Below, one piece after another: positions 34,499-48,197 of a stretch of DNA of 64,000 nt (positions within the stretch are counted from its first letter, which is position 1; every line of letters starts with the position of its first letter). This DNA comes from Myoxocephalus aenaeus (lineage: Eukaryota > Chordata > Actinopteri > Perciformes > Cottidae): positions 2,642,501-2,706,500 of the forward strand of contig JBAMJR010000050.1 in NCBI GenBank assembly GCA_038501785.1, read 5' to 3'. A program made the translations under genes and the position numbers. Below the pieces are notes generated by a model. That model searched no databases. It had not been told where the DNA came from and saw only the letters and a program-made list of their open reading frames with translations.

Positions 34499-37400
34499 TT
34501 CTACTATCAATATCAGTTCAATCAGTAGAGACTTGTTTGGAATTTAACAATAATTTATTACAATTGGGTAACATTTGAATAGTGCAACGTCTTTGGCGAT
34601 TGGACTCATTCTGAAAATAGGATAATCAAAAGGGCAGCGATGCTGAGGTCTCCCCTGGAGTCCAGACCCTGGTGGTGGTGGTGGTGAAGAAGAGTTGCTG
34701 TAACCCCATGAAGAATGAGGAGCAGGACTGACTGGAGGTGCCCGGGGTGGAGGAGGGTCGCATCGGCTTGAGCTGAAATGACACCTGACAGCAGCAAAGA
34801 GGAGAATATATTTAAAAGTTTGACAAAAACAATGTGATTGGCTGAAGGAAACTGTCATGTTGATTTAAAATGCACGCCCCCCCAATCAGCTGAACTTCCG
34901 CTTAAGCTTCGTCAGTTATATGCATGCAGTCCAGTTGTGTTCTGACAAAATTATTTTATCAAAATGTTTAAATTAATGTTTATTCTCAGGTGACCAACTG
35001 GATATTTATCTTCTTAATGTGGCATTTATTCATTATGAACCTTTACAAACATAAACAAGTAGGTAGAAACTACTATGCAAGGTAGTTTAAGAAGTCCATT
35101 CATGTTTCAAACCCTACAAGTACACTGTACACCTACAGCCATTTGAGAACACAAGGTGAAGACTGGATAGAAAAAAAAGATGTAAATGATCGCAAATTAT
35201 GTTTTTAGTTTTGATGCATCAATGTGATGTTCGCCATGCGATCATGGCTATCCCCTGAGGACATAGCAGTCAGTCGGGTGAAGTGGAAATGCACAGTGAC
35301 AATTGCCACTTGGACAAGCGGAGACGACTGTATCATGACTGGTCGAGAAACGGATGAGGACACAATTCCCTCGTGCAAAAAGCCCGCAGAGAGCAATTAC
35401 ATTTAAAACCCTTCTTTATTACCTGCAACTTTGAATAAGTAACCATGAAGGACAAAAGACCTTTCAGTAAGAAAAACACCAAGGGGGGTCGACCCGCCTG
35501 ACACTTGAATAGGATTTCTGACCACACAGCGTATGCTTGACATTGCTTTTAAACGCCTACTCATAGCCCCTGGCTCTGAAGCTGTAGCCTTTTCAGGTGG
35601 CTTTTGGTTCCACATAGCTAGACCTACAGGTGCACTATGGACACTACTCTGGCTTACTGTGGTGTGAAATTGCATACGCAACCTTGAAATGATTCCCACA
35701 ATAGCAGATGGTCTTAGCAATGGAGAAAAATAAGTTGTGCCCGCCTGTCTGCAGAAGGAAGGCGACAATAAATGGAAGTTTGATTAGAAAACGACACCTG
35801 GGGGGTTATGGCAGGTGACGGGAGAGTGAGTCTCTAACTGGAGAAAAATACATTTTCCATCTCTGGCTTATTATGATGGAGCGCACTCACGAGAGCTTTA
35901 TTAATTACTGAACCATAAGCCTTTTCAGAATTGTTAAATTGATGTTAGCAGGGAGGCTACATGTTCAGACCCCAAAACAAACAAGTTAGAAGAGCATTTA
36001 TTTAGTAATAAGAAACCACTTTTCTAACCATAGAAAATAGAGAGAAAGTAAAAGCAATACTGTGACTAAGCAAGATACGACATGAACTACAACAGATAAT
36101 ATGCACAACCTGAAGGGATTGAATATGTTTTGCTGCAAATACAAAGCTGATTTGAATCACAGAATTACAATACAAGTTATTTTCCGACATGCTTATTATG
36201 CTACAAAGTGCACTTTAAATAATATGCTTCTGAATCAGCTAAGTACATTGAAAGAAAGTGCTGAATCGTTAAAAAAAAAAAAAAAAACACATTCTGAAGT
36301 GACTGGTACTTTGGTGAGTGTGGTAATGATTTATGAGGCAAATTCAGATGGAACCATTTTCTCATTAGAAAGGAGAACATTGAACCAACCTCCTCCCTTA
36401 CAGTTTAGTGAACTAAATGCCCAATGATTGATGCTGATGTGCTTACTGCACATTCAGACTCCCAATCTAAATTGCTGATATTAAGGCTCTTTGGAACAAA
36501 TGTTAAAGCAGTCTCAGGTTAGGGCAATTATAAGCTAGATAGCTTCAGCCTTAACCCTTTCGGTCAGCCACAGGTATCTATCTTCTTTTTGGTTGTATAT
36601 ATATTTTTTTTCTTTTTTTCTTGCTGATCGAAATAAATTCTTTCATTCATTCATTCATTCATTCAGAGTACACATGGCGACCGTCGCTGGACTATTTTAT
36701 CTTCAAACAATATGATCAAAGAATGAATTATGTCTAAGGGGTCAACATATCCACATTACTTATACATGTTGATTTAGTGTCATTTGGCATTTAATCACTA
36801 CAAATATATATACAGTAGTGAGTGAAGATGGACGAGTGCAAACCTTTGCTTCACATTCCCCTTTTGCTTCTCTTTGTTGCAGTGCTCTGACATCCTTCCT
36901 GCTTCGTCCCATCGCTCCCTCTATCCCGTATATTCACACTGCAAGTGACCTGATCGAGGCTATTAAGTGCAGTCATCATTCGTCCAGCAAATCAAATTGT
37001 AAAGCACCCTCAACTGAGAGGATTTTCGGCTCATCTCATCTTCTGAAGTGGCAGAATCCTCCAATAGTACCCAAATGGGGTACCCTTAAACGTTAAGATG
37101 GAAGATTCCAGGGGGAATAAAAAAATATATATACAGGCAGACCAGCCTATTTTGCAATAGAGCTACTGTTGAAGGATGTGTTGTATTACTTGATTTGTAA
37201 TATTTCTGCGGAACTTTTCTGAGATCAAACCACACAGGGTGGCAGCACAAACTCAAGCAAGTGGCTCGTAGTTGGGGCGTCCTCACTGCCCTCTGCTAAA
37301 GCCAGCCGGCTTGCTACTCTCTCACTCCAAGGTCGGCCAGGCTATTGCTCAACAATAATCACGTAGGTTTGCTGTTCTGGGTCCACAATGGTGAAACGTG

Positions 37401-39719
37401 TTCCCCATTGACAGCAGAAACTCTGCCCACCTTCCATCACAGACTCATCTGTTCAGGCTCCCCCGTGACAACTTAGTGTTTCTAATTGTTTTTCTATTGT
37501 TTGCTGCACTTAAAGTCAAACTACTTGCGTAATTCTTACATTTGTTGAGTTGTATCCCAAGGTTGAATGCAGGCCACTTATTGTAAGTCACTATAGATTA
37601 AACTGACAGCCAAATAAATGTAGCATAATACAATAAAAAGCATGATTGCACTCCCCACAACTGTTCAGAATAGAGTGGCACATCACACTGCAGTGGGAAT
37701 GCAAATGTTTTGTTCAGGCTTTTTTTTGTTTTGTTCCACTTGCTCTCTAATGTTCCTTCCAGTGAGCTTGGCTTTGTGTTCGTGTCTTTGTAAAGTATGT
37801 TTGGACAGGTCAGATCTAATGATCATTAGTGGAGGAAAAAAAGTAACGCTTGGGAAAGAGCCTCCACCAAGTCCTATTTATAGCACCCCTGGTCCGGAGG
37901 CATGAGCCCCCAGGGAGAAAAAACAAAGTCCTAGATCAGCCTGAGGGGAAATAATTAGGACAGATATTTAAACTGAATAATGCAGGCTCTCTGAAATATT
38001 GAAAACACCTAAAGTTCATTAATTAAGCCCTAATCCGGTGAATTGCCGTGTTTCATGTCTCCTTTATTCTGTGCCAGCTGAATTATTCAGGGACACGGAG
38101 GCAGACAGGACAGATAACACTCTGCTGTACATGTCATCAGTACTCTCGTTAAGAGTTGATTAAAGGCACGCTCCACCTCGGTACTTCTGCGTCAGCGGTC
38201 TGCTATTACAGCCAATGTGGTTCTGTAATACCCACAGTACTGAATCAGTCACACTACAGTAGTCCAACAAGGTCACTTTGAAGTTGCAGCAGTGCACAGC
38301 CGGAGAAGATATGTTGGGAGAGTTAAAAAAAAAAGAAGAGGAATTCAATTACATACAGCCAGCAAGGCATGTGTGCACTTGAGCGTACACAAAGATACAG
38401 ACACATCAGGGTCAAATAAACACCTCTGCTCAACCAGCATTTGGTAAACAAATACCACACCTAATTTACTTCTGCTGCCTGACACTGGAGTCAAAGGTTA
38501 TAGTTGAAACTCGCCCTCTGCCTCTAATCGCTTCTCTATTTCAATTTTTTCCTCTTATATCACTTGCTCTCTCTCCCACGTTCTCATTGCAGTCTCTCTT
38601 CTCCTCTCACCCATCTCTCTTTTCTTCTTTTGTTCATGCTGCTTGAGTTGCACAGATGGAGTGACTTGAGGCGATGGTGGTTATGCAAAACACAGTTCAA
38701 ATGAATGCAGGGCTGCCACAATGAAAATGGCATAAAAGGCATGCACACAAAAATGCATCTGACTCTTTTATGGCATTAAAGTCTTGCGATGGAGGCACCA
38801 CAGTGCATTTAGGATTTAATTATTATAAAAGCAAAAAATATATAGTTTTTTCTATGCTTGGCTGAAATGAATGCATTGTTCAACAAAAGAGATTACAAAA
38901 ATATACGTGCAGACACACATTCTGAAAAAACTGGTTTTGCAGAGATTAAACTACAGTGATGGAATTATTCTCCCTTCAAAGTCCATCAGATACTGGATGG
39001 ATACCATTGCATTACATAATTCCCACAGTTTCCAATTGTCTTTGCTTTTTTTTTTCCACAATGTAAAATGTACATGATCTTCCAATATGATAAGCACTAC
39101 TGAGACTGTCTGTTAGTATAGTCCTATGTATGGGTCCTGTATGTTTGGAACAAACTCAACACTACTTATCTGCAGCAGCAATACAGAAAGACATTGCCAT
39201 CTGAATTGTGTTTCATCCACATGATTAAAATGATTAAAATTAAATGTATTTAATGAATATGTCTGACTAGTAGAAAATTGGTCATCTTGATCTCATTTGC
39301 AAAATATTACTACGTAATTAACCACTAAAATAACCCCTATTGCAATATAAAAAAATATTGTTTTCAATGCCGATTTAAAAGCACACGCCACAACGTGTTT
39401 CTTAACCATTATCTGAAACCACAATATTTTCCTAACTTGAATTGTTAGCAAAGAGAAACAACTTGTGAACACAAAACTCCTCCCTTTAATAAGTTGATTT
39501 ATAGCAAACGTGTTAGCAAACAGTTGTTTATTTACACATTCAGTTATGGGGGAACCTTTATCATTATTTGGAGTCGGATGTCCTATATTCAATCTCTCTT
39601 AGCTCTGTTTTTGGTCCCTACCAATTCCTGAGGGACAAATGTGGCTCTTAAGCTGTAAACACCGTGAAGCGGTTAGCATCGAGTCACTAACTGTGTCTGT
39701 CTGGTGTTGTGTGCTGAGC
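34499..39719. other. Non-coding, no recognised genes
   Basis: A proline-rich minus-strand frame (34544-34858) sits next to the Merlin right end but outside its target duplication, and it matches nothing I know. 37920-38100 looks like complex unique DNA. Confidence 0.55.
36642..36664 (+). repeat. (ATTC)n microsatellite
   Basis: Five to six ATTC units follow AAATAAATTC, resembling the tail of a retroposed copy, though no family is identifiable upstream. Confidence 0.9.
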
Positions 39720-39889
39720 AGGTAGTAAGTGTAGATGTAAAAACCTGAGTTTTCTGTGTGTAGCTTCCCAGTGTTTCCTGATTGTTAATTCCCTTCACCT
39801 GTTCTCGTTCCAGACTCCTCCCTCCTCGTGAGCCTTTCCCATGTGATTGTAAAGCCCCGCCCTCATTGTTTGCACCTGTGCCTCGTTGC

Positions 39890-40554
39890 CTGTCGAGATG
39901 AAGCTTCCTGAAGCGTTACTGAAGCTTACCATCCAATTGGTTCGCTCATGGGCCGACGCTTCATTTGCTCTACTGCGCCACCAAGTGGACAATAAATATA
40001 AAACAGGCAGTGATTATAACGACACCATGGTGTCCACTTTGGTGTGTGAAGCTTTGAATTGAATAAATGAACGAACGATGTTTGTGACGCCAATACATCA
40101 ATTATTAACTTATTAATATTGTGTCTGTCTTTATGATATAATGGCGGGGTCAAAAGGGAAAGTGGAAACAAATTGGGGAGAGAGTTGTGATGTGACTGTG
40201 CTTATGTTACTCTAGGTACAACATTTTATTCATTTTTATAAAAATAAGAACCTTTCCACAGTGCTCGGCTTTTTGAGACTATTTCGCCTGCTTTATTAAA
40301 TACCCTTTCACGGGCACAGATGAAGCTGGGTACAGAGAGGAAGGGGGGGGGAAATCATTGAGTTTCGCTGGCCCTTGTATTTCAAATCGCATGGCAAACC
40401 CACAAACCATATTCTGAATCAGTCACATGGTACGGCCGGCTCGCGAGGCGTCGAACACCATCGACACAAGCCTCGATACGCGCTTCACCAAAATCTACCT
40501 GGATTACTCGACACACGCATCGAAGCCTCGACACGAAAGGACACATCACTACAG
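39890..40554 (-). mobile_element. hAT remnant (Ac-like), inserted in LTR-like sequence
   Basis: The right end, inverted, reads TAGTGATGTGTCCTTTCGTG and the interior includes a minus-strand hAT C-terminal motif (40226-40339). GAAGCTTC and TCGAGGCTTCG words recur near both ends. The left terminus is too altered to place exactly. Sequence on the two sides (about 39720-39889 and 40555-40641) reads as one interrupted LTR-like unit. Confidence 0.5.
40226..40339 (-). pseudogene. hAT transposase C-terminal motif
   Basis: The minus-strand frame reads LSVPSFICARERVFNKAGEI followed by VSKSRALW and ends in FYKNE and a stop. This matches the SVP...SER.FS.AG.I.S..R.L......L..N signature of hAT C-terminal domains, including the Glu-Arg pair. 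Upstream catalytic regions are absent. Confidence 0.65.
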
Positions 40555-40641
40555 GAAAGAGCCTTTTTGATTTTGCCTTCCACCTAGTCTCCTGTCTGTT
40601 TCCTCTGCTGCTGGGTCTCTGCCTCTCACACCCGGTCGTGA

Positions 40642-43378
40642 CAGTACAGTGGCATTTTGGAGCTTTTCCCTCTGAGAATGAATTCATAAGAGAAAGTGAA
40701 ACAAAACCACGAAGTTGTGAATCAGACTGCTAAACAATGAGCGGAAACGAAGTAGGACATCTCATTGGAAGTGATACTTTGGTCCCAACATTGGTTATTC
40801 TACAGTACCAAAGTTACCGTAGGTACCAGGGCTCAAGACTGCTGATAGAAAATGTCCCCTACAATGCTACACTGAAGAACATATCTGTGTTGACGTTGGC
40901 AGGAGTAGAGCTATCAGCATTAGCTGCGAGCAGCAAGTGGGCAATACAGTCCCACTTGGCTAAAAATGTGAAGCCATCTGTTGCCTGAATCTAACCACAT
41001 ATATTCAAGAGGCAAACCCTACTTTTCGGTGTCAGTGTCCTGGACTGTGTACGCCCACCATCCAAGTTGCCACTTCCCTCCCTGTGAATCGTGTGTGGGA
41101 GAGCGATGGCATTAACTTCTAAATGCATTAACCAAAAGAAATTAGTAATACATAAACGTAGTTTCTTGGACAAGGTTGCACATTGCTCCCCAATCTCTCT
41201 CCACGAACACTGCAGGTGTGTAAAGAATACAAGCTCTGAGAGAAACCCGGCTCTACTCCTAAGTGTACCTGGCTTGTCAATGCCTTAAGTGGGTGAATTT
41301 GTCTTTTTAAGAGTTACAAAATTGTTTAACTCAACCACCCTAATTCCAACGTCGGCGAGAGTAGTGAGGAGGGCTCAGTCGGCGTGAGACGATCCGACAA
41401 GCACCTAATTTGAGGCGTCCTGAGGCTCTTGGGGCATATAGAAGCTCCCTCCTCGGAAGTGCAGTTTGCACACAGATTCCAATCCGTCCCATATTGCACA
41501 AGTTAAAGTCAACTTTGTATCGTATGAACACCATATCGACTAATGCATTAAGAGCCATCATATAATTTCCGTCAGCACTTTCCTTACACGAGAAACATTT
41601 TCAACGGCGGCGTTAGCTAAAGAGGTCTGATTTGAATACTGCTTAGTCAGTAATTGCAGCCCCTTCATTGTCAAGATTTTATGTTGCGAGATGGGCTCTC
41701 TCTTGACGACTGTACATCGCTTAACATTACCCGTGACGCGCAGGGTCAATCAATACAGCGGGACCTGTCCTTTAGGAAAATGCAGATATGTTAAGAATCA
41801 ATACTCCTGTGTCATCACCTCTCGTTTCAATCTGGGTGGCTGAGATATGACACTATGGCAGCTCTCCCGGGAATAACACCGGAGTGAATCTCAATGGGCT
41901 CTTAACTTCTCCTCACCTTACTCAACCTACCGGGATCTATAGTTTCCCGGGCTGCCCTACACTGCGCTTTTCTATTTGTCTGAGCTTGAGCCCGTCTCCC
42001 CTCCGAGCCGAACAAACTTTTGGCCCGGGAACACAAAGTTTAGAGTGAGACATTTGCATGACGTTGTGTTGAGGGCCGTTTAGCATCGAGATTCTCCTCT
42101 CGTCACTGAAGTCAGTGATGTTGTTGGATCAGAAATGGAGGAGAATTTTTTGGGGGGGAAATTCAGATTAGTTTACTGATGTGATTAAACATTTATGTTA
42201 TTTTAGAGAAAATAGAGATATAAATTGTGTATGGCGACGTAGATAACAAACATTGAGATATTATTTATAAGCCACATTGCCCAGCTCTACTTCCTAGGTT
42301 TTAATGCGTCTCTCTCCCTTAGATGAACATGAACCTTCTTCTCTGTCTGAATAAGTTTTGGGTTTCCAAACTACTCTTCCCAGCTTTAGCCATCTCCAAA
42401 GAGATCGCTCTGTTGGCTCAGCAACATTTGTAGGGAAATCAGTTAAATAATCATGAGTTTCTTCAATCTGGAGGGTTTTTTCCACCATTTCCCAAATTTC
42501 CCAGCCCATGAAGAAGAGAAGTAAACACTGAATGAGAATTATTCACATAAAAAAAAAAAATATATATATTTTTTTAATTTTTTTTTAAAATTCAACAGAA
42601 AATGGGAGGTTTGACTGCAAACTGTAAAACTGATTTAAAATATAGCCTGTATACTCCATGTGCTGTTTGCTCCTTCAGCTCAGATATGAAAAGGACATGT
42701 GGCTAGACTTTAATTCTTACATTCTCAGACACACCTCCTGGGTTTTCCCTTAAAAACTGTAATTTCAGACCACTGGAGTTGGAGGAGAATTGGCAGGTAG
42801 GGCCCAGCAGCCCAGACATCCCTCTACTGAACAGAAACAGAATGAGCCTCATTGGACAGTGTGAGCGCCAGACTCTACTTGAGCTTCACTCAGCGATTAA
42901 CATGTTTTGCTTTGAGCTGACCAGCCGTCGTCACGGGTCAATACCCTTTTTTAGTCTCAGTCATGGTTTCCAGCTCAACTCGTATGACGCTTCGGTGGAC
43001 ACATCTGCCAGCAACAGCATCTGCTGTGCAGGGAAATTCATGAGTCTCATAGACAATGAAAAATACACAAAGTGTTTTTTGTTTTTCAGCTTTAGTAAAA
43101 AAAAAAAAAAAACTTTAGAATAGAACAGAAGGCAATTGTCAGTATCTCGCCTCACATTCAAGGTCAATGAACAGACGGAAATGTAACGCACTCCAAGACA
43201 CACACACACACACACATACACACACAGTGGAGCTCTGCCATCTCCACATCTAAGCACACATAACTTGCAGTGCAAACAACTAATTGCAACAATTTAATTC
43301 CGGCAAAATAGGATCTGACAGAGATTTCAATCAAATGCAAATTGAAGGCAGGGGTCAAGGTTCTTCAAAAATGCACAA
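40642..43378. other. Non-coding, no recognised elements
   Basis: Unique-looking DNA with an A/T homopolymer cluster near 42550-42590. Confidence 0.55.
43198..43227 (+). repeat. (CA)n microsatellite
   Basis: Short CA run with one TA interruption. Confidence 0.93.
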
Positions 43379-43799
43379 GCCTTGGAGGAAAATTTCAGAA
43401 ACAGCGCTGCACAGCTCTTTCAGTCACCGGCTGATTCAACCCCGGTGTCTGAGGGAGAGGTACCGCAAGTCTTTTCTTCCCGCTGCGGTCAGGCTGCACA
43501 ACCAGCTGAGCTCCCAGTAGACCACTCTGACAACTGAACACTTGAACTGAACTTGGTCACTTTATCATTCACCTGGTGCAATATTATTATTACGTATATT
43601 ACGTGTATTTACGTGCAATACGTTTAAGTACTTTTCTATTCAGTCTGTATATTAATATTTCTCTACTGTTTTACTGCTCATTTATATTTATTTATATTAC
43701 TTGTTTCTATTGTATTATTCACTTGTGAGCAAGGCTGCTGTAATCCTGTAATTTCCCCACTGCGGGACTAATAAAGGATTATCTTATTTTATCTTATCT
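43379..43799 (+). mobile_element. L2/Maui-type LINE 3' end fragment
   Basis: The first 140 bp encode an open C-terminal tail with RERYRKSFLPAAVRLHNQ and a stop, typical of the last residues of L2-group ORF2. The 3' UTR ends TTTCCCCACTGCGGGACTAA then TAAAGGATTATCTTATTTTA, the family's characteristic stem and TTATC-type tail. It is 5'-truncated, as most LINE copies are. Confidence 0.75.
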
Positions 43800-46700
43800 T
43801 GAAAACACTTGGCGTTGCAAACACGGACCATAATTAGCTTGATTGCATATGTTGTTGATCACATCATATTGCGCTCTTAACCTGCCACTGCACATCACAG
43901 CGCATCTTTCCTCCCATCCCATTTCCATGGCATATATTCATTTTAGCATTTCCTCACCTGTGTCCGCCATAAAACGGAGGTATTATGTGTTTCCAATAAA
44001 CGTGCCGACATAAACGGAAGCATACATGTCAAAGTGTTGTTTATAGGCCAGCAAAACGGCTCCTTTGGTCGGTATCAAAACATGGCAATGCAATAAAATG
44101 CTAATAGTCATGGTTATGTTTAAGAAACCCGGCCACAACTCAAGTGTCAGTTGCCAATCACTGTTGCTCTGCATCGGCTGTGGAGTGGCAGTAAGGAACA
44201 TGACTGATGGTTGATCAAACATCATGTGGACTCTTATCAAATGACAGCCAGCGGAAAGTGGGTGCAACGCACGCTGAAGAAAATGCTTTCCAATAAAACC
44301 GTGCTCCGATGTTGACTTGAGGATGTTTCATGTTGCTCCTGATTGAACTGAACCGGGCGGCAATACTGAACTCAACGGGCACAAAGAAAAGGACAAACAT
44401 AACATGATGGCATTTCATTTTCCCCAGTATTGAACTGCAAACACCATTAGTTCTGCAAACTGACCACAAAACAAGCAGACAACATCCATAACCCAGGGTC
44501 TGTAATATGTTGTTTCCGCTCAGATAATACTATCATGAGCCTCTGGGAGCCTTGTAAAGGTGATTGTTATTTGGTATTTCACATACACGACAGTGGCCCC
44601 TCTTGGGGTCATAATATTGATTTCTTCTCCCTTTTTTGGGGGGGTTCTGACATCAGATGCCAGTGGAATTTCTTTCTTCTCTCAGCTTTGTTGACACTTC
44701 CTCTCAATTTTGAAGCTCCTGGAGCTGCGGTGATATTTTCCAAATCGATCCGTTTGATCAGATGCAGTCTGATGGAAGTGGACAATTTGTCACCGGCTCA
44801 GTGGCCCGGGCTGTACTTCAGTCTTATACGGCAAGTCATTTAGAGGCATTGCCGAATTAACCATGGCCGATTTCCATTGTTGATAACGGGCATGATTTAC
44901 TCCACTTTAAATTGAATTAGTTAACCTTTCCGTTACTTAATATAATTGTACTGTTCCTCATAATTCCTATTTGTGTTCTGCCCGTTTGATTATGCAAGAA
45001 AGTGGTCCGAAAGTCATTTCATCTTTGGCCACTTAGTGTTCTACTAGATGGGGAAATCATTTATTCTGATGATGCTATATTTTGACTGGGTTCGTCGTTT
45101 CATTTAATTAGAGCCAGAAAACGGACAAATATTTGGCTGAGGAGTGAGCAGACAACGTGTTCTCGTTGAATAATTAGACTTAAGCATCTGGTGGGCAACG
45201 GCATTAGGAAAGCGAGGAAACAAAACTCCAAATTCCTTTGACGGCGGATTTCAGGATGTCAGCTCAAGCAATTAAACCTCAGCAATTTGCTATTTAAGCT
45301 CACTTCTCTGTCATTTCCACCTAATAATTATTAGCATGGCTCCTTATTTCTGCATACATAATGCATACACAGGAACGATCGCCGGTGAGCTAAATACTCA
45401 TTTGCTGTGAGTGACAAAGCCAAGACAAAACCTGACAGCGTGTCTCATGTATTTTGATTTGCGGCTTAGCTCGGCTTTCTTCTCTCCTTAAGTCTTACCG
45501 AAAAACAAACATGATCCAATAACAGCCTAATAGGATGGAGGCTGATGATGAAACTTTTACTGTCATCACGCTCATTATGATATAGACACTAAAAAGTGAG
45601 AGAGAGTGAGACAAAGGAGAGAAAAGCCAGACGGTAGCGAAAGAGACACAGAGAGAGGGGAGGCTTGATGAATTTGGAAGAGGAATAAAAAGAGGGCTTA
45701 TTCAGTTGAGAAAGATGTATGACCTAATGTGGATGTGGTTGTGAACTCTTTAGTGCTTTGCCTCTCGAAAAATTCCCCCATAGTGGTGCTCAGTAACTCT
45801 GCAATCCTGCAATCAACATCCTGTCTCCATGTAAATGTGCATAAATGGCTCCCTACACATTGCAATTGATGGTCCAGACAGAACACCTCTAGGTTTAGGT
45901 TCAAAATTGCACTCAAAGTATTGATTTACACATCAGCTTGGTTTCCAGGCATTAAATCCTTGATATTTATGCCTCCAACTCAGTAGATATAAAAATAATT
46001 ACAGCAAATTGAATGTGTTATATGTCATTCCTCAAATGAAGGTGCATGCCGTACGGTAATGCATTAACAAGACACCGTTTAGGATTGATCTTGCGAGATG
46101 ATTTCAAAGATGAGGATGGTATATGTCATTGTGTTAAACACATTTCATGTCATGACTGGTGTAAGTTCACATATGCTCATTAAATGAGCCTGGAATAAAG
46201 CATACTACAGATAATGCAATGACTGTTACTAATACAATTATTGGTCTACTATTACTGATTTTGCAAAAAATACAAATATCCCCCCATAGTGGTGCTCAGT
46301 AACGCTGCAATCCTGTTACTACTCCTGCTACCATTATTGTAGTTCAATTCAGCCTTTATGTACACTGGGAACATCGTCCACATCTGACAAGGGTGACATT
46401 GAAACTAACACATGTAGAAGTTAAGCTAACCAGTAATACAAAAATAAAACAAACGAAACATCAGTTCTTAGTAATCAAACGCGTTGTAGTCACCGTACTC
46501 TTATTGAGGCGTCTGTAACCACTCAAGTGCTGAGCTTCAGCATCTTTATTGATAGGTTTAATTATAGAAATGAGTTAAAGGTTTCCAGGGAGCCAACGTG
46601 CACAAGAGAATTGGTAACGCCTGTGTTTAACCCATTATTTCATGTGAAATTGGCTGCTGTGAAAAGATCCATTATTCCATGAAACCGAACAGAGTCTCTG

Positions 46701-47164
46701 AAATTAACCTTTCCAAAACCCAGTTATTGTTGGAACCTGTAGTCAAAGCCAGTCTAATCAATGTGTTTAATAAATCGCAGATCTACAGCTGAGAAATGAC
46801 ATCCAGCTATAAAGCAAGACATGTGTGGGTGTGTGCGCGCATGAATTTTGCATATCTTGAGAACAGTTCATTCCATCTATTTGACACTTGGCAAGTGTAT
46901 TGTTGGGGACCCAAGGACACGGAATGTGGAAGTCGGTGCAATTTGGACAAGAGACAGTCAGTGTCACAAGCGAGGCGCGATTCTACACAACGCCAAAAGA
47001 AGCACTTCCGTGGGCCAGTCGCTCGGTTCACTCCAAAACGGCCACGCCCCCCCCGCAAAAAAGACACTGCACTAGTTAATTACAACCTGGATGAATATAC
47101 CCTAAATAGCTCCAGATGATTAGCCCAGTACCTTGCATGGTTGCAACGCCGCCTTGCAAGTGTG
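43800..47164. other. Non-coding; candidate conserved non-coding stretch at 44990-45560
   Basis: No gene is recognised. 44990-45560 is complex, balanced in composition and rich in TAAT/ATTA homeodomain-type words (TTTAATTAGAG, CTAATAATTATTAGC). That is suggestive only. Confidence 0.5.
45775..45809 (+). repeat. 35-bp direct repeat, copy 1 (copy 2 at 46281-46315)
   Basis: CCCCATAGTGGTGCTCAGTA then AC(T/G)CTGCAATCCTG is present at both places with one difference, 506 bp apart. There is no obvious shared flank beyond the unit. Confidence 0.85.
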
Positions 47165-48197
47165 TATGGACAATATTCCAGCTTGTCATGGGAATCCACT
47201 GGATTTTATTCCAACAAATGTCCCTATTATCTCTAATTTTATGCCCCCAGATATGCAAGAAATAAGTGATATAATTGATGATCTCAAAACATCTTCGGCT
47301 GGCCATGACAACATTTCGGCATTTCTTGTCAAACAGGTGAAACAGTCAATACTGCAGCCACTTGTTCACATCTTCACATTGTCTTTGAAAACAGGTGTTG
47401 TGCCAGAAGATTAAAAAATTGCGAAAGTTATTCCTTTGTTTAAAGCAGAAAACCCATGTTGTTTCAACAACTATAGACCCATATCTATATTGCCTTGTTT
47501 TTCAAAAATACTAGAAAAAATTATACAAAAAAGGATATTGTTTCATATAGTCTAATTCAATTCTTTACAAACACCATGGTTTCTGTAAAAATCATTCAAC
47601 ATATATGGCTTTACTTTACCTTGTTGATAAAGTTATCTCTGCACTTGACAATAATTAATTTGTTTGTAGTATTTTCATTGACCTTTCCAAGACACAGTAA
47701 ACCATAATATTCTATTGGAAAAGCTGCATAAATATGGATTTCATGGCATTGCATACAAATGGTTAAAAAGTTATGTTGCCAACAGAAGACAGTTTGTTTG
47801 TGTTAAAGGTTGTTACTCAAACAAAGCTAGACTAATATGTGGGGTTCCACAGGGGTCCATTCTTGGTCCATTATTATTCCTACTTTATATTAATGATTTG
47901 TCCAATGTGTCAAAAAGTCTTTTTCCGATAATGTTTGACACAACCCTAGTTCTCTCATTCAAATTTCAATTCTCTGATTATGGAAGTTAATGCTGGTTTA
48001 ACCGCCTATGCTACATGGTTCAAATTAAATAAGCTATCTTTGAATATCAAAAAAACAAATTTTATTATTTTCAGTGGCAAAAAATCTTACTCGAAGGATT
48101 TAACTAAAATTTAAATTGAATCTCTTGAGATGCCTCAAGTGTCATCTACAACATGTCTAGGAATTATCATTGATGAAAGTTTAAATTGGAGTAAACA

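Larger units (their letters stand above)
39720..40641 (+). other. Possible decayed LTR interrupted by the hAT remnant
   Basis: Outside the hAT, the sequence is rich in short CCTG/TTCC words, has GTTTCCTGATTGTTAATTCC and GTGCCTCGTTGCCTG, and ends CACACCCGGTCGTGACA. Its style and 3' end resemble the inverted solo LTR at 51297-51675 (…CCCGACCCTGTGACA). No target duplication was found, so this stays tentative. Confidence 0.35.

Noticed and set aside
34544..34858. Proline-rich minus-strand frame next to the Merlin right end
   Set aside because: It lies outside the target duplication, so it is not element cargo. Low-complexity Pro/Ser codons from GGTGGT repeats explain it.
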